From the NCBI GenBank assembly GCA_013697225.1, contig JACCXG010000504.1, positions 1 through 9,053 on the forward strand: 9,053 bases of DNA, read 5' to 3'. The translations under genes and the position numbers were made by a program. Below are positions 1 through 6,160 of the stretch, piece by piece; positions within the stretch are counted from its first letter, which is position 1; the number at the start of each line of letters is the position of its first letter. The notes beneath the pieces are model-generated. The model was given only the letters and a program-made list of their open reading frames with translations. It was not told where the DNA came from and did not search any database. This stretch comes from Acidobacteriota bacterium (GTDB lineage Bacteria > Acidobacteriota > Vicinamibacteria > Vicinamibacterales > 2-12-FULL-66-21).

Positions 1-1296
1 GGGTGCACGCACGATCACATCGGCACGGCAATCAACGACATCGGCTGGACCGCCGCCGTGCGGAAGACGGACGGTGTGGAACAGAGGGGCTTCCGGGTGA
101 CGGTTGCCGGTGGCACGGCCACGCTCACGCGGTCAGGTCACGAGTTGTTCGACTTCGCGCCGGTGGGCGAGATGCTGAACATCGCGGAGGCGGTCGTCCG
201 TGTGTTCCACCGGCTCGGGGACTACAAGCACAAGCAGCGCAACCGGCTGAAATTCCTGGTGCGCTCGCTCGGATGGGAAGGCTTCCGGGCGGAGTTCGAG
301 AAAGAGCTCCAGGCCTTTCGTGAAGAGGGGGGCGCCCGCCTCCCGTTCGACCCGGACCACCCTCCCGTCGAGGGGCCGCCTGCCGAACGATCCGCAGCGC
401 CGGACCCGGCCGACGTCACGGCGGCGGTTGCGGCGGGGAAGGTGACCGGTCCGGGAATCATCCCTCGCGTCGAGTCGGACCTCGGGCGCGACGAGTACGA
501 GTACTGGCTCCGCACGAACGTGCGCCCGCAGAAACAGGCTGGCTACGTGCTCGTGACCGTGACGACGGTGCTGGGGGATCTTACCGGGCCGCAGATGCGG
601 CTGCTCGGGCAGCTCGCTTCGGCCTTTGCCGATGGAACGGTCCGCATCACGTCCGATCAGAATGTCGTGTTGCGGTGGGTCCCCAAGACCTCGCTGCCGG
701 CACTCTACGCCCGGCTGATCGCGGGAGGGTTGTCGCGCGCGGGCGCGTCCACGCTCGCCGACGTCACGAGCTGCCCCGGGGCCGAGTCGTGCAAGCTGGC
801 GGTCACGCAGTCGCGGGGGCTCGGGCGGCTCCTGTCCGACAGCCTCGACGAGCGGCCGGACCTCGTCGCTGCCGTGCCTGGTCTGGACATCAAGATCAGT
901 GGCTGCCCCAACGGCTGCGGGCAGCACCACATCGCGGGAATCGGATTCCAGGGCAGCCTGCGCAAGGTAGGTGGCCGGCCGGCCCCGCACTACTTCGTCA
1001 TGATCGGCGGCGGCGCTCTTGACGGTGCTGCGACGTTCGGCCGGCACGTGGCGACGGTGCCTGCCCGGCGATCGTTTGCTGCGCTCGAGCGGCTGCTGCA
1101 GCTGTATCAGGACGAGAAGGGACCCGACGAGGCGCCGCTGGCGTTTTTCCGGCGTGTCGAGGTGCCGAGGGTGAAAACGCTCCTCGCGGATCTCGAGAAG
1201 CTCGCGCCCGAGGCGGCTGCAGATGCCGACTTCATCGATTTGGCGGAAGACCATGCATTCAACCCTGAAGTCATGGACGGCGAGTGCAGCGCCTGA
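1..1296 (+). CDS. Sulfite/nitrite reductase hemoprotein, 5'-truncated by window edge
   Basis: This siroheme and [4Fe-4S] enzyme most likely reduces sulfite to sulfide by six electrons in the cytoplasm; a ferredoxin nitrite reductase is the alternative. The frame is open from base 1 and 431 codons are visible. Numbering visible codons, the cluster and siroheme cysteines are Cys258 and Cys264 (CPGAESC), then Cys302 and Cys306 (CPNGC). The 6/38/4 spacing matches the E. coli CysI pattern. Codons 1-130 are the end of the first SiR half (basic Arg82/Lys84 near the siroheme lysines), followed by a Pro/Ala-rich linker, the second ferredoxin-like half-domain (about 145-225, RITSDQNVVLRW) and the cysteine-bearing half. 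Compared with CysI, roughly 130-180 N-terminal residues lie outside the window. A GTG at 58 is internal, not the start. Sulfite is preferred over nitrite because the next genes make cysteine. Confidence 0.93.
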   Translation, partial: GCTHDHIGTAINDIGWTAAVRKTDGVEQRGFRVTVAGGTATLTRSGHELFDFAPVGEMLNIAEAVVRVFHRLGDYKHKQRNRLKFLVRSLGWEGFRAEFEKELQAFREEGGARLPFDPDHPPVEGPPAERSAAPDPADVTAAVAAGKVTGPGIIPRVESDLGRDEYEYWLRTNVRPQKQAGYVLVTVTTVLGDLTGPQMRLLGQLASAFADGTVRITSDQNVVLRWVPKTSLPALYARLIAGGLSRAGASTLADVTSCPGAESCKLAVTQSRGLGRLLSDSLDERPDLVAAVPGLDIKISGCPNGCGQHHIAGIGFQGSLRKVGGRPAPHYFVMIGGGALDGAATFGRHVATVPARRSFAALERLLQLYQDEKGPDEAPLAFFRRVEVPRVKTLLADLEKLAPEAAADADFIDLAEDHAFNPEVMDGECSA

Positions 1297-1300
1297 TCTC

Positions 1301-2233
1301 ATGCCGCTGACTCGCCCGTCGACGCCCGACTCCGTCCTCGATCTGATCGGCCGGACACCGCTGCTGCGGCTTCGCACGTTCGGGGCCGCTACGCCCGGCG
1401 TGGAGATCTACGCCAAGGCGGAGTTCCAGAATCCCGGCGGATCGGTGAAGGACAGGGCCGCGGCGTCGATCCTGCGCGAGGCCAGGCGGACCGGCGTGCT
1501 GCGGCCTGGGGTCACCATCCTGGACGCCACCTCGGGTAATACCGGAATTGCCTACGCGATGATCGCCGCCGCTCACGGGTACCGGTTGAAGCTGTGCATG
1601 CCGGCAAATGTGACCCCGGAGCGCACGCGCACGCTTCTCGCCTTCGGCGCCGAGCTCGTGCTCACCGACCCGATGGAAGGGACCGACGGCGCCATCCGCG
1701 AGGCTCGCCGCCTCGCGTTCGCCGAGCCAGACCGCTACTTCTACGCGGACCAGTACAACAACGACGCCAACTGGCGTGCGCACTATGAGGCCACCGCGCC
1801 GGAGATCCTCGAGCAGACCGATGGCCGGGTGACCCACTTCCTTGCCGGGCTCGGGACGAGCGGAACCTTCATGGGCGTCGGCCGGCGCCTGCGGGAGTAC
1901 AGCCGCGACATCCGCCTCATTTCGGTGCAGCCGGACTCACCGATGCACGGCGTGGAAGGGCTGAAACACATGGAGACGGCCATCAGACCGGGGATCTACG
2001 ATCCGTCGTTCGCAGACGAGGACGTCCGGATCTCCACCGAGCGTGCCTACACGTTCACGCGCCGTCTGGCACTGCAGGAGGGATTGCTCGTGGGTGTGTC
2101 GAGCGGCGCGGCCCTGGCGGCCTCGCTGGATCTTGCCGAACGCATTCGTGAAGGGGTGATCGTCACGATTTTTCCGGACAGCGGTACGCGCTACCTGACG
2201 GAGCGGTTCTGGAACGCCGAGGATCGCGACTGA
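1301..2233 (+). CDS. cysM: PLP-dependent cysteine synthase, CysM/CysK family, probably CysO-linked
   Basis: A 310-residue beta-replacement enzyme that forms cysteine from an activated serine (O-acetyl- or O-phosphoserine) and a sulfur donor. Visible family motifs in order: N-terminal LIGRTPLLRL; Lys50 in GGSVKDR, the PLP Schiff-base lysine; TSGNTG at 77-82, the substrate loop; GTSGT at 185-189, the PLP phosphate loop; and PDSG at 292-295 near the pyridine nitrogen. The length suits the family. The frame is open upstream to 1223, but those codons lie inside the reductase gene. The ATG at 1301, 4 nt after that gene's stop, gives the normal N-terminus. It has only a weak ribosome site, so coupling to the upstream gene is likely. 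Its stop shares a base with the next start. Lys222 aligns with Arg220 of M. tuberculosis CysM, as recalled, which reads the phosphate of O-phosphoserine. With Mec and CysO next door, a CysO thiocarboxylate is the likely sulfur donor; substrate choice is inferred. Confidence 0.92.
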   Translation: MPLTRPSTPDSVLDLIGRTPLLRLRTFGAATPGVEIYAKAEFQNPGGSVKDRAAASILREARRTGVLRPGVTILDATSGNTGIAYAMIAAAHGYRLKLCMPANVTPERTRTLLAFGAELVLTDPMEGTDGAIREARRLAFAEPDRYFYADQYNNDANWRAHYEATAPEILEQTDGRVTHFLAGLGTSGTFMGVGRRLREYSRDIRLISVQPDSPMHGVEGLKHMETAIRPGIYDPSFADEDVRISTERAYTFTRRLALQEGLLVGVSSGAALAASLDLAERIREGVIVTIFPDSGTRYLTERFWNAEDRD

Positions 2234-2625
2234 TGCTGGAACTCGGGCCGGATGCCGAGGCGGAGATCCGGCGCCACGCCGCCGAGACCTACCCGGACGA
2301 GTGTTGCGGCGCCCTCATCGCCTCCGCCGGGGCCATCGTCGAGGCGTACCGGCTGCCGAACACGACGTCGGCGGGGGCCCGGCGCCGGTTCCTGGTCGGC
2401 CCCGACGATTATCGACTCGCCGAATCGCGTGCGCGGGAGCAGGCGGCGACCCTCGCGGGCTTCTACCACTCGCATCCGGATCACCCCGCACGCCCCTCAC
2501 AGCACGATCTGGAGCAGGCCTGGCCGAATCTCACGTACATTATCGTTGCGGTCGATGAAGGGGCGCCGGGCGATCTACGCTCGTGGCGCCTGCTCGAGGA
2601 CCGCTCGGGCTTCGAGGAGACCTGA
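2233..2625 (+). CDS. mec: JAMM/MPN+ zinc metallopeptidase, Mec-like
   Basis: A 130-residue M67-family peptidase with a complete JAMM zinc site: Glu23 (in YPDECCG), His79 and His81 of HSH, then seven residues, Ser89, two residues and Asp92. It is a stand-alone catalytic domain with no signal peptide, so it should be cytoplasmic. In mycobacteria the homologous Mec enzyme hydrolyses the CysO-cysteine adduct to free cysteine and CysO; related JAMM proteins trim residues from sulfur-carrier C-termini to expose Gly-Gly. Both jobs are plausible here because the next gene carries a CysO domain with its Gly-Gly in mid-chain. The ATG overlaps the cysM stop by one base (TGATG) and is preceded by GAGGA at 2219-2223, 9 nt upstream, so translational coupling is likely. 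The next gene starts 5 nt after the stop. The Mec assignment rests on the intact motif and the neighbours; cleavage specificity is unproven. Confidence 0.9.
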   Translation: MLELGPDAEAEIRRHAAETYPDECCGALIASAGAIVEAYRLPNTTSAGARRRFLVGPDDYRLAESRAREQAATLAGFYHSHPDHPARPSQHDLEQAWPNLTYIIVAVDEGAPGDLRSWRLLEDRSGFEET

Positions 2626-2630
2626 CAGAC

Positions 2631-4088
2631 ATGGCACATCGAGTTCTCATTCCCACCCCGCTGCGGCCCTACACCGACGGGCAGGACGCCGTCGAAGTCC
2701 AGGGCGCTACCGTCGGGGAGCTGCTGTCAGGGTTGACGGCACGTTACGGCGACTTGCGCAAGCACCTGTATTCCGACGAGGGGAAGCTCCGGAGCTTCGT
2801 CAACGTCTACGTGAACGACGACGACATCCGGTATCTGGACCGGGAGGCGACCGCGCTCAAAGCCGGTGACGTGATCAGCATCGTCCCGTCGGTCGCTGGC
2901 GGAGCGCCAACGGCGCTCGAGACCGCGCCGGAGCTGACCAACGAAGAGGTTCAGCGGTACAGCCGGCATCTGATCCTGCCGGAGGTCGGGCCCGACGGGC
3001 AGCGGCGCCTGAAGGCCGGACGCGTGCTCTGCGTGGGTGCCGGCGGGCTTGGATCTCCGGCGGCGCTGTACCTGGCGGCCGCTGGTGTCGGCACGCTCGG
3101 GATCATCGATTTCGATGCCGTGGATCTCAGCAACCTCCAGCGCCAGATCCTGCACGGGACTCCTGATGTCGGCCGATCCAAGCTGCAGTCGGCGAAAGAC
3201 AGGCTGACGGCGCTCAACCCGTCCGTCAAGGTCGAGTCGTATGAAACGGCCCTGACCTCCAAGAACGCGCTGGAGCTGTTCAAGCAGTACGACATCATCC
3301 TGGACGGCACCGACAACTTCGCTACCCGGTACCTGGTGAACGATGCCTGTGTGCTCCTGGGAAAGCCGAATGCCTACGGGAGCATCTTCCGGTTCGAAGG
3401 GCAGGCCTCGGTCTTTGCCACCAAAGGAGGCCCGTGCTACCGCTGCCTGTACCCGGAGCCGCCTCCTCCGGGGCTCGTGCCGAGCTGCGCCGAAGGAGGA
3501 GTGCTCGGGGTGCTTCCGGGGGTCATCGGCACGATTCAGGCGACAGAGAGCATCAAGCTGCTGCTTGGTGCCGGCGGTACCCTGATCGGCAGGTTGCTGT
3601 TGTATGACGCCTGGGGCATGAAGTTTCGCGAGCTGAAGCTGCGCCGTGACGCGGAGTGCCCGGTCTGCGGCGACAACCCCACGGTGCGGGAGCTGATTGA
3701 CTACGACCAGTTCTGCGGCGTTTCGCCAGCGCAGGCGGCTCCGGCACCGGCGGATCCCCCGGACTTCGAGACCACGGTCGTGGACCTGAAGCGGGCGATT
3801 GACTCCGGGAAGGCCCCTTACATTCTCGACGTCCGCGAGCCGCAGGAGTTCCAGATCTGCCGCATCCCGGGCTCCGTGCTGATCCCGCTCGGGCAGGTTG
3901 GTTCGCGCGTCGCCGAGATTACGGCGGCAGCCGAGGGGCGCCCCGTCGTGGTCAACTGCAAGATGGGGAGCCGCAGCGCCAAGGCCGTGCAGCTGCTGAG
4001 GGCGCAGGGGCTGGAGCGTGCCCAGAACCTGAAGGGGGGCATCCTCGCCTGGATCGATCAGATCGATCCGAAGCAGCCGAAGTACTGA
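2631..4088 (+). CDS. moeZ: Fusion of CysO-type sulfur carrier with MoeZ (ThiF/MoeB adenylyltransferase + rhodanese)
   Basis: A 485-residue three-part protein. Residues 1-91 are a ubiquitin-fold MoaD/ThiS carrier of CysO type (start VLIPTPLRPYT, core FVNVYVNDDDIRYL, end SVAGG with Gly90-Gly91). Residues about 102-365 are an E1-like adenylyltransferase: GAGGLG at 136-141, Asn168, Arg171, Lys184 and Asp228 of the ATP/adenylation site, Cys286 in SCAEGGVLG, and zinc cysteines 269/272 and 343/346. Residues about 383-485 are a rhodanese domain with LDVREP and active-site Cys443 in CKMGSR. Without the carrier the remainder is 394 residues, like mycobacterial MoeZ. Such enzymes adenylate a carrier's Gly-Gly end and put sulfur on it. 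The ATG at 2631 has GAGGAG at 2614-2619; an earlier in-frame start would lie inside mec. No ATG, GTG or TTG occurs in frame between Gly91 and the MoeZ core, so one fused chain is expected. Gly91 is followed by Ala92, so cleavage seems necessary for carrier function. Confidence 0.93.
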   Translation: MAHRVLIPTPLRPYTDGQDAVEVQGATVGELLSGLTARYGDLRKHLYSDEGKLRSFVNVYVNDDDIRYLDREATALKAGDVISIVPSVAGGAPTALETAPELTNEEVQRYSRHLILPEVGPDGQRRLKAGRVLCVGAGGLGSPAALYLAAAGVGTLGIIDFDAVDLSNLQRQILHGTPDVGRSKLQSAKDRLTALNPSVKVESYETALTSKNALELFKQYDIILDGTDNFATRYLVNDACVLLGKPNAYGSIFRFEGQASVFATKGGPCYRCLYPEPPPPGLVPSCAEGGVLGVLPGVIGTIQATESIKLLLGAGGTLIGRLLLYDAWGMKFRELKLRRDAECPVCGDNPTVRELIDYDQFCGVSPAQAAPAPADPPDFETTVVDLKRAIDSGKAPYILDVREPQEFQICRIPGSVLIPLGQVGSRVAEITAAAEGRPVVVNCKMGSRSAKAVQLLRAQGLERAQNLKGGILAWIDQIDPKQPKY

Positions 4089-4089
4089 T

Positions 4090-4105
4090 CACCGGTCCCT
4101 CGGTG
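4090..4105 (+). other. Short inverted repeat between moeZ fusion and pheA
   Basis: CACCG (4090-4094) and CGGTG (4101-4105) form a 5-bp stem with a 6-nt loop just after the fusion gene's stop and 12 nt before the pheA start. No T-run follows, so it is unlikely to be a strong intrinsic terminator. It could mark mRNA processing or partial read-through control, or be chance in GC-rich DNA. Confidence 0.25.
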
Positions 4106-4106
4106 C

Positions 4107-4112
4107 GGAGAG
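4107..4112 (+). promoter_or_regulatory. Ribosome binding site of pheA
   Basis: GGAGAG sits 5 nt before the ATG at 4118. It decides the start in favour of that ATG over the in-frame GTG at 4103, which would overlap the hairpin, lacks its own site and adds five residues before the conserved N-terminus. Confidence 0.65.
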
Positions 4113-4117
4113 ACACG

Positions 4118-4984
4118 ATGCGAATTGCCTTTCAGGGAACGTCGGGAGCCTACAGCGAAGGGGCGGCCCAGCGCGCGTGGCCGGGCATCGAGACGGTCGC
4201 CTGCGAGCAGTTCGAGCACGTGTTCGCCTCCGTGGCAGAGGGGCGCACGTCGCACGGGTTGCTCCCGATCGAGAATTCGATCGGCGGCAGCATCCATCGC
4301 AACTACGACCTGCTGCTCGAGCACGATCTCCCGATTGTCGCGGAGACGGAGCTCCAGGTCGTCCATCATCTGGTGGCGCTGCCCGGAACCGAGATCTCCC
4401 AGATCCGCCGCGTGTGCTCGCATCCGCAGGCGCTGGCGCAGTGCGAGTCGTTCCTCCGGAGCCTGTCGAACGTGGAGATTGTCGCCACGTACGATACAGC
4501 CGGCAGCGCCCGGCTCATCCAGGAACAGAACCTCACCGATACCGCGGCGGTTGCCTCGGCGCGCGCCGCCGAGATTTTCGGCCTGAGCGTGCTCAAGGCG
4601 GCGATTCAGGACTACCGGGACAACATCACCAGGTTCCTGCTGATCGCCCGCGATCCACAGCCCCTCGGGCAGCCTGACAAGACGAGCCTGGTGTTCGCCC
4701 TCCCGAATTCGGCCGGTGCGCTCTTCAAGGCATTGAGCGTGTTCGCGCTGCGGGATATCGATCTGACGAAGCTGGAATCGCGGCCCATGCGGGGGCGCCC
4801 GTGGGAGTATCTCTTCTACGTGGACCTCGCTGCCGGCCGCGCCGATGTGAGGTGCGGCCGGGCGATCGTCCATCTTGCCGAGTCGGCGCGATGGGTGAAG
4901 ACGCTCGGCTCTTACGCGCGGTGGAGCGAGGCCGCCATGCGGCCGTTCGGGGCGGAAGCCTCCATGGACGTGTCGACCGTCTGA
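4118..4984 (+). CDS. pheA: Prephenate dehydratase with ACT regulatory domain
   Basis: A 288-residue cytoplasmic enzyme converting prephenate to phenylpyruvate, with loss of water and CO2, in phenylalanine synthesis. The catalytic type 2 periplasmic-binding-like domain covers about residues 1-180: it opens with FQGTSGAYSE and carries the catalytic TRF triad at 171-173 (DNITRFLLIA). The C-terminal ACT domain runs from about 188 to 265 with the phenylalanine-binding GALF (200-203) and ESRP (220-223) motifs, so feedback inhibition by phenylalanine is expected. The length is typical for the monofunctional form; no chorismate mutase domain is fused at the N-terminus. It lies 29 nt after the sulfur genes in the same direction with its own ribosome site and probably shares their transcript. 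No biochemical link to cysteine synthesis is obvious. It converges on the FKBP gene with 12 nt between stop codons. Confidence 0.95.
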   Translation: MRIAFQGTSGAYSEGAAQRAWPGIETVACEQFEHVFASVAEGRTSHGLLPIENSIGGSIHRNYDLLLEHDLPIVAETELQVVHHLVALPGTEISQIRRVCSHPQALAQCESFLRSLSNVEIVATYDTAGSARLIQEQNLTDTAAVASARAAEIFGLSVLKAAIQDYRDNITRFLLIARDPQPLGQPDKTSLVFALPNSAGALFKALSVFALRDIDLTKLESRPMRGRPWEYLFYVDLAAGRADVRCGRAIVHLAESARWVKTLGSYARWSEAAMRPFGAEASMDVSTV

Positions 4985-4996
4985 GCCGGTCCCACG

Positions 4997-5437
4997 CTAC
5001 TGCACGTCGAGGAGCTCGATCTCGAAGACCAGTGTGGCGTTGGGCGGAATCGGTCCGTTCCCGGAGGCGCCGTACGCCAGTTCAGGCGGGAGGACGAGCC
5101 GGCGTACCCCGCCGACACGCATGCCTGCGAGACCTTGATCCCAGCCCCTGATGACTCCGCCGGCGCCAAGCGTCAGGCCCAAAGGGGCTCTCCCCACCGA
5201 CGTGTCGAACAGCTGCCCTTTGCCGTCCGGTCCTGAAGGGTCGTACAGCCAGCCTGCGTAGTTGACGGAGAGGCGGCGGCCGTTGACGGCCTCCGCCCCC
5301 GTGCCGACACGGAGGTCAGTCTGACTGAACTCCGCGCGAGGTCTTGTGGGAGCGACCGGAGTGGCGCTGCCGCCGCAGGCGACAGTGAGAACGAGAGCCG
5401 CCAGGGCGGCGGACAACGTCACGGATGGCTTCAGCAT
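4997..5437 (-). CDS. FKBP-type peptidyl-prolyl cis-trans isomerase, probable lipoprotein
   Basis: A 146-residue proline isomerase that should act outside the cytoplasm as a folding helper. Residues 1-20 form a signal peptide ending in a lipobox-like TVAC with Cys21 as the lipidation candidate; Thr at -3 is not ideal but allowed. A short Gly/Pro/Ala linker precedes one FKBP domain (about 40-146). Residues matching the FKBP12 pocket are all present: Tyr60, Phe77-Asp78, Val95-Ile96, Trp99 (VIRGWDQGL), Tyr122 and Phe138, so the domain should be active. A 9-residue Gly/Pro-rich insertion follows the GWLYD strand. It is the last gene of a three-gene minus-strand group, 20 nt after the preceding stop, with a weak AGGA site. 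All three products appear exported. Its own stop faces pheA. Confidence 0.93.
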   Translation of the reverse strand: MLKPSVTLSAALAALVLTVACGGSATPVAPTRPRAEFSQTDLRVGTGAEAVNGRRLSVNYAGWLYDPSGPDGKGQLFDTSVGRAPLGLTLGAGGVIRGWDQGLAGMRVGGVRRLVLPPELAYGASGNGPIPPNATLVFEIELLDVQ

Positions 5438-5457
5438 GTATCCGCTAATCCTATCGC

Positions 5458-6051
5458 TTACTTGCGAAGCTCCGCCCGAACGTTCTTCAGCTGCACGGGC
5501 TGGGTGTCGTAATTCTCCGCAATCGTCTTCTTGCCTGCCGGCACCAGCCGCGCCGCCAGAGAGAGCGTTCCCTCACCAGGCCCCTCGCGCGGGATGAACA
5601 GCTCGATTACGGAGAACGGATAGTCCATGGACTGCGGGCGATTGGTGGCTTCGCCAAACCCCACCGGCCGGTCCGTGGCGATGATGATGCGGCGGCCGCC
5701 GTCTGGCCCCGGCTCCTGATAGGCAAGCTGCAGATCGTACCCGACACTCTGGAGCGACCGGATCGTTCCCACCGGACGGCTCTTGCGGAAGGCGCTGATC
5801 ATGCCCTGCTGCCCTTTTTCGCGCAGCGCGCTCATCAGGGCTTCCTGCTCCGCTTCCGAGTTCCAGCGGTTGATCTGGATGACGAGCTGCCCGGTTTCTC
5901 CCGAGCGGATGGTGCCCATGTGCACGGCAAACGCCGTGAACTCTTCGGCAGGTGCGTTCGACTGGGCGCGGGCCCCCTGTGCCGGAAGGAGCAGCACGCC
6001 GCAGGCAATCAACAGGACCGGCAGGTGGCGGGCGGAGCGGAATCGAGCCAT
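5458..6051 (-). CDS. Exported protein of unknown function
   Basis: A 197-residue protein I do not recognise. The start at 6051 is chosen because it begins a clear signal peptide (MARFRSARH, then a hydrophobic run, cleavage likely after ARA at residue 29) and has GAGGAA just upstream. The frame stays open to 6132, but that extension is arginine/histidine-rich and would put the signal peptide inside the chain. An LIAC sequence at residues 14-17 resembles a lipobox, but the hydrophobic stretch before it is too short, so ordinary secretion is preferred. The mature part of about 168 residues is polar, with alternating strand-like segments (TGQLVIQINRW, GRRIIIATDRPVGF, FSVIELFIP), a Ser/Glu/Ala helix around 70-90, and no cysteines. 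Predicted beta-rich, periplasmic or secreted. It sits between the BACON-like gene and the FKBP gene, whose start is 20 nt past its stop, so co-expression with the isomerase is likely. Confidence 0.82.
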   Translation of the reverse strand: MARFRSARHLPVLLIACGVLLLPAQGARAQSNAPAEEFTAFAVHMGTIRSGETGQLVIQINRWNSEAEQEALMSALREKGQQGMISAFRKSRPVGTIRSLQSVGYDLQLAYQEPGPDGGRRIIIATDRPVGFGEATNRPQSMDYPFSVIELFIPREGPGEGTLSLAARLVPAGKKTIAENYDTQPVQLKNVRAELRK

Positions 6052-6054
6052 ATG

Positions 6055-6060
6055 TTCCTC
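6055..6060 (-). promoter_or_regulatory. Ribosome binding site deciding the start at 6051
   Basis: On the minus strand GAGGAA lies directly upstream of the ATG, with 5 nt between the GAGG core and the start codon. No comparable site precedes the GTG at 6132. Confidence 0.6.
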
Positions 6061-6114
6061 ACGTAAGGGGCACAATCTCACGGCAGATTCGCCCGTGTGA
6101 TCATGCGCGCCTCT

Positions 6115-6120
6115 ATTATG
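6115..6120 (-). promoter_or_regulatory. Possible -10 element upstream of the unknown exported gene
   Basis: In the 109-nt gap between the BACON-like gene and the exported-protein gene, the minus strand reads CATAAT, five of six matches to TATAAT. It would give a leader of about 57 nt. No TTGACA-like -35 is present at 16-18 nt; only a CCCGAAC stretch is there. This could be a secondary promoter in the group or chance. Confidence 0.25.
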
Positions 6121-6160
6121 GACGCGGAACACAGGAGTTCGGGTTCTGTTCAGGAGGAGG

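Noticed and set aside
1223..1300. Upstream in-frame extension of the cysteine synthase
   Set aside because: These 26 codons lie within the reductase gene, have no family resemblance, and the ATG at 1301 gives the usual N-terminus.
133..1377. Long open frame of 414 codons on the minus strand
   Set aside because: It is antisense to the reductase, is Arg-rich with no domain resemblance, and arises from GC-rich codon structure of the real gene.
2583..2630. Earlier start for the carrier-MoeZ fusion
   Set aside because: It overlaps the JAMM gene by 43 nt and adds residues not seen before the carrier's first strand; the ATG at 2631 has a GAGGAG site.
5007..5019. TCGAG-GAG-CTCGA hairpin near the convergent stops
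   Set aside because: A 5-bp stem with a 3-nt loop inside the FKBP coding end, with no T-run; not enough for a terminator call.
6052..6132. Upstream extension of the exported protein to a GTG start
   Set aside because: It would bury the signal peptide, lacks a ribosome site, and the ATG at 6051 has GAGGAA directly upstream.
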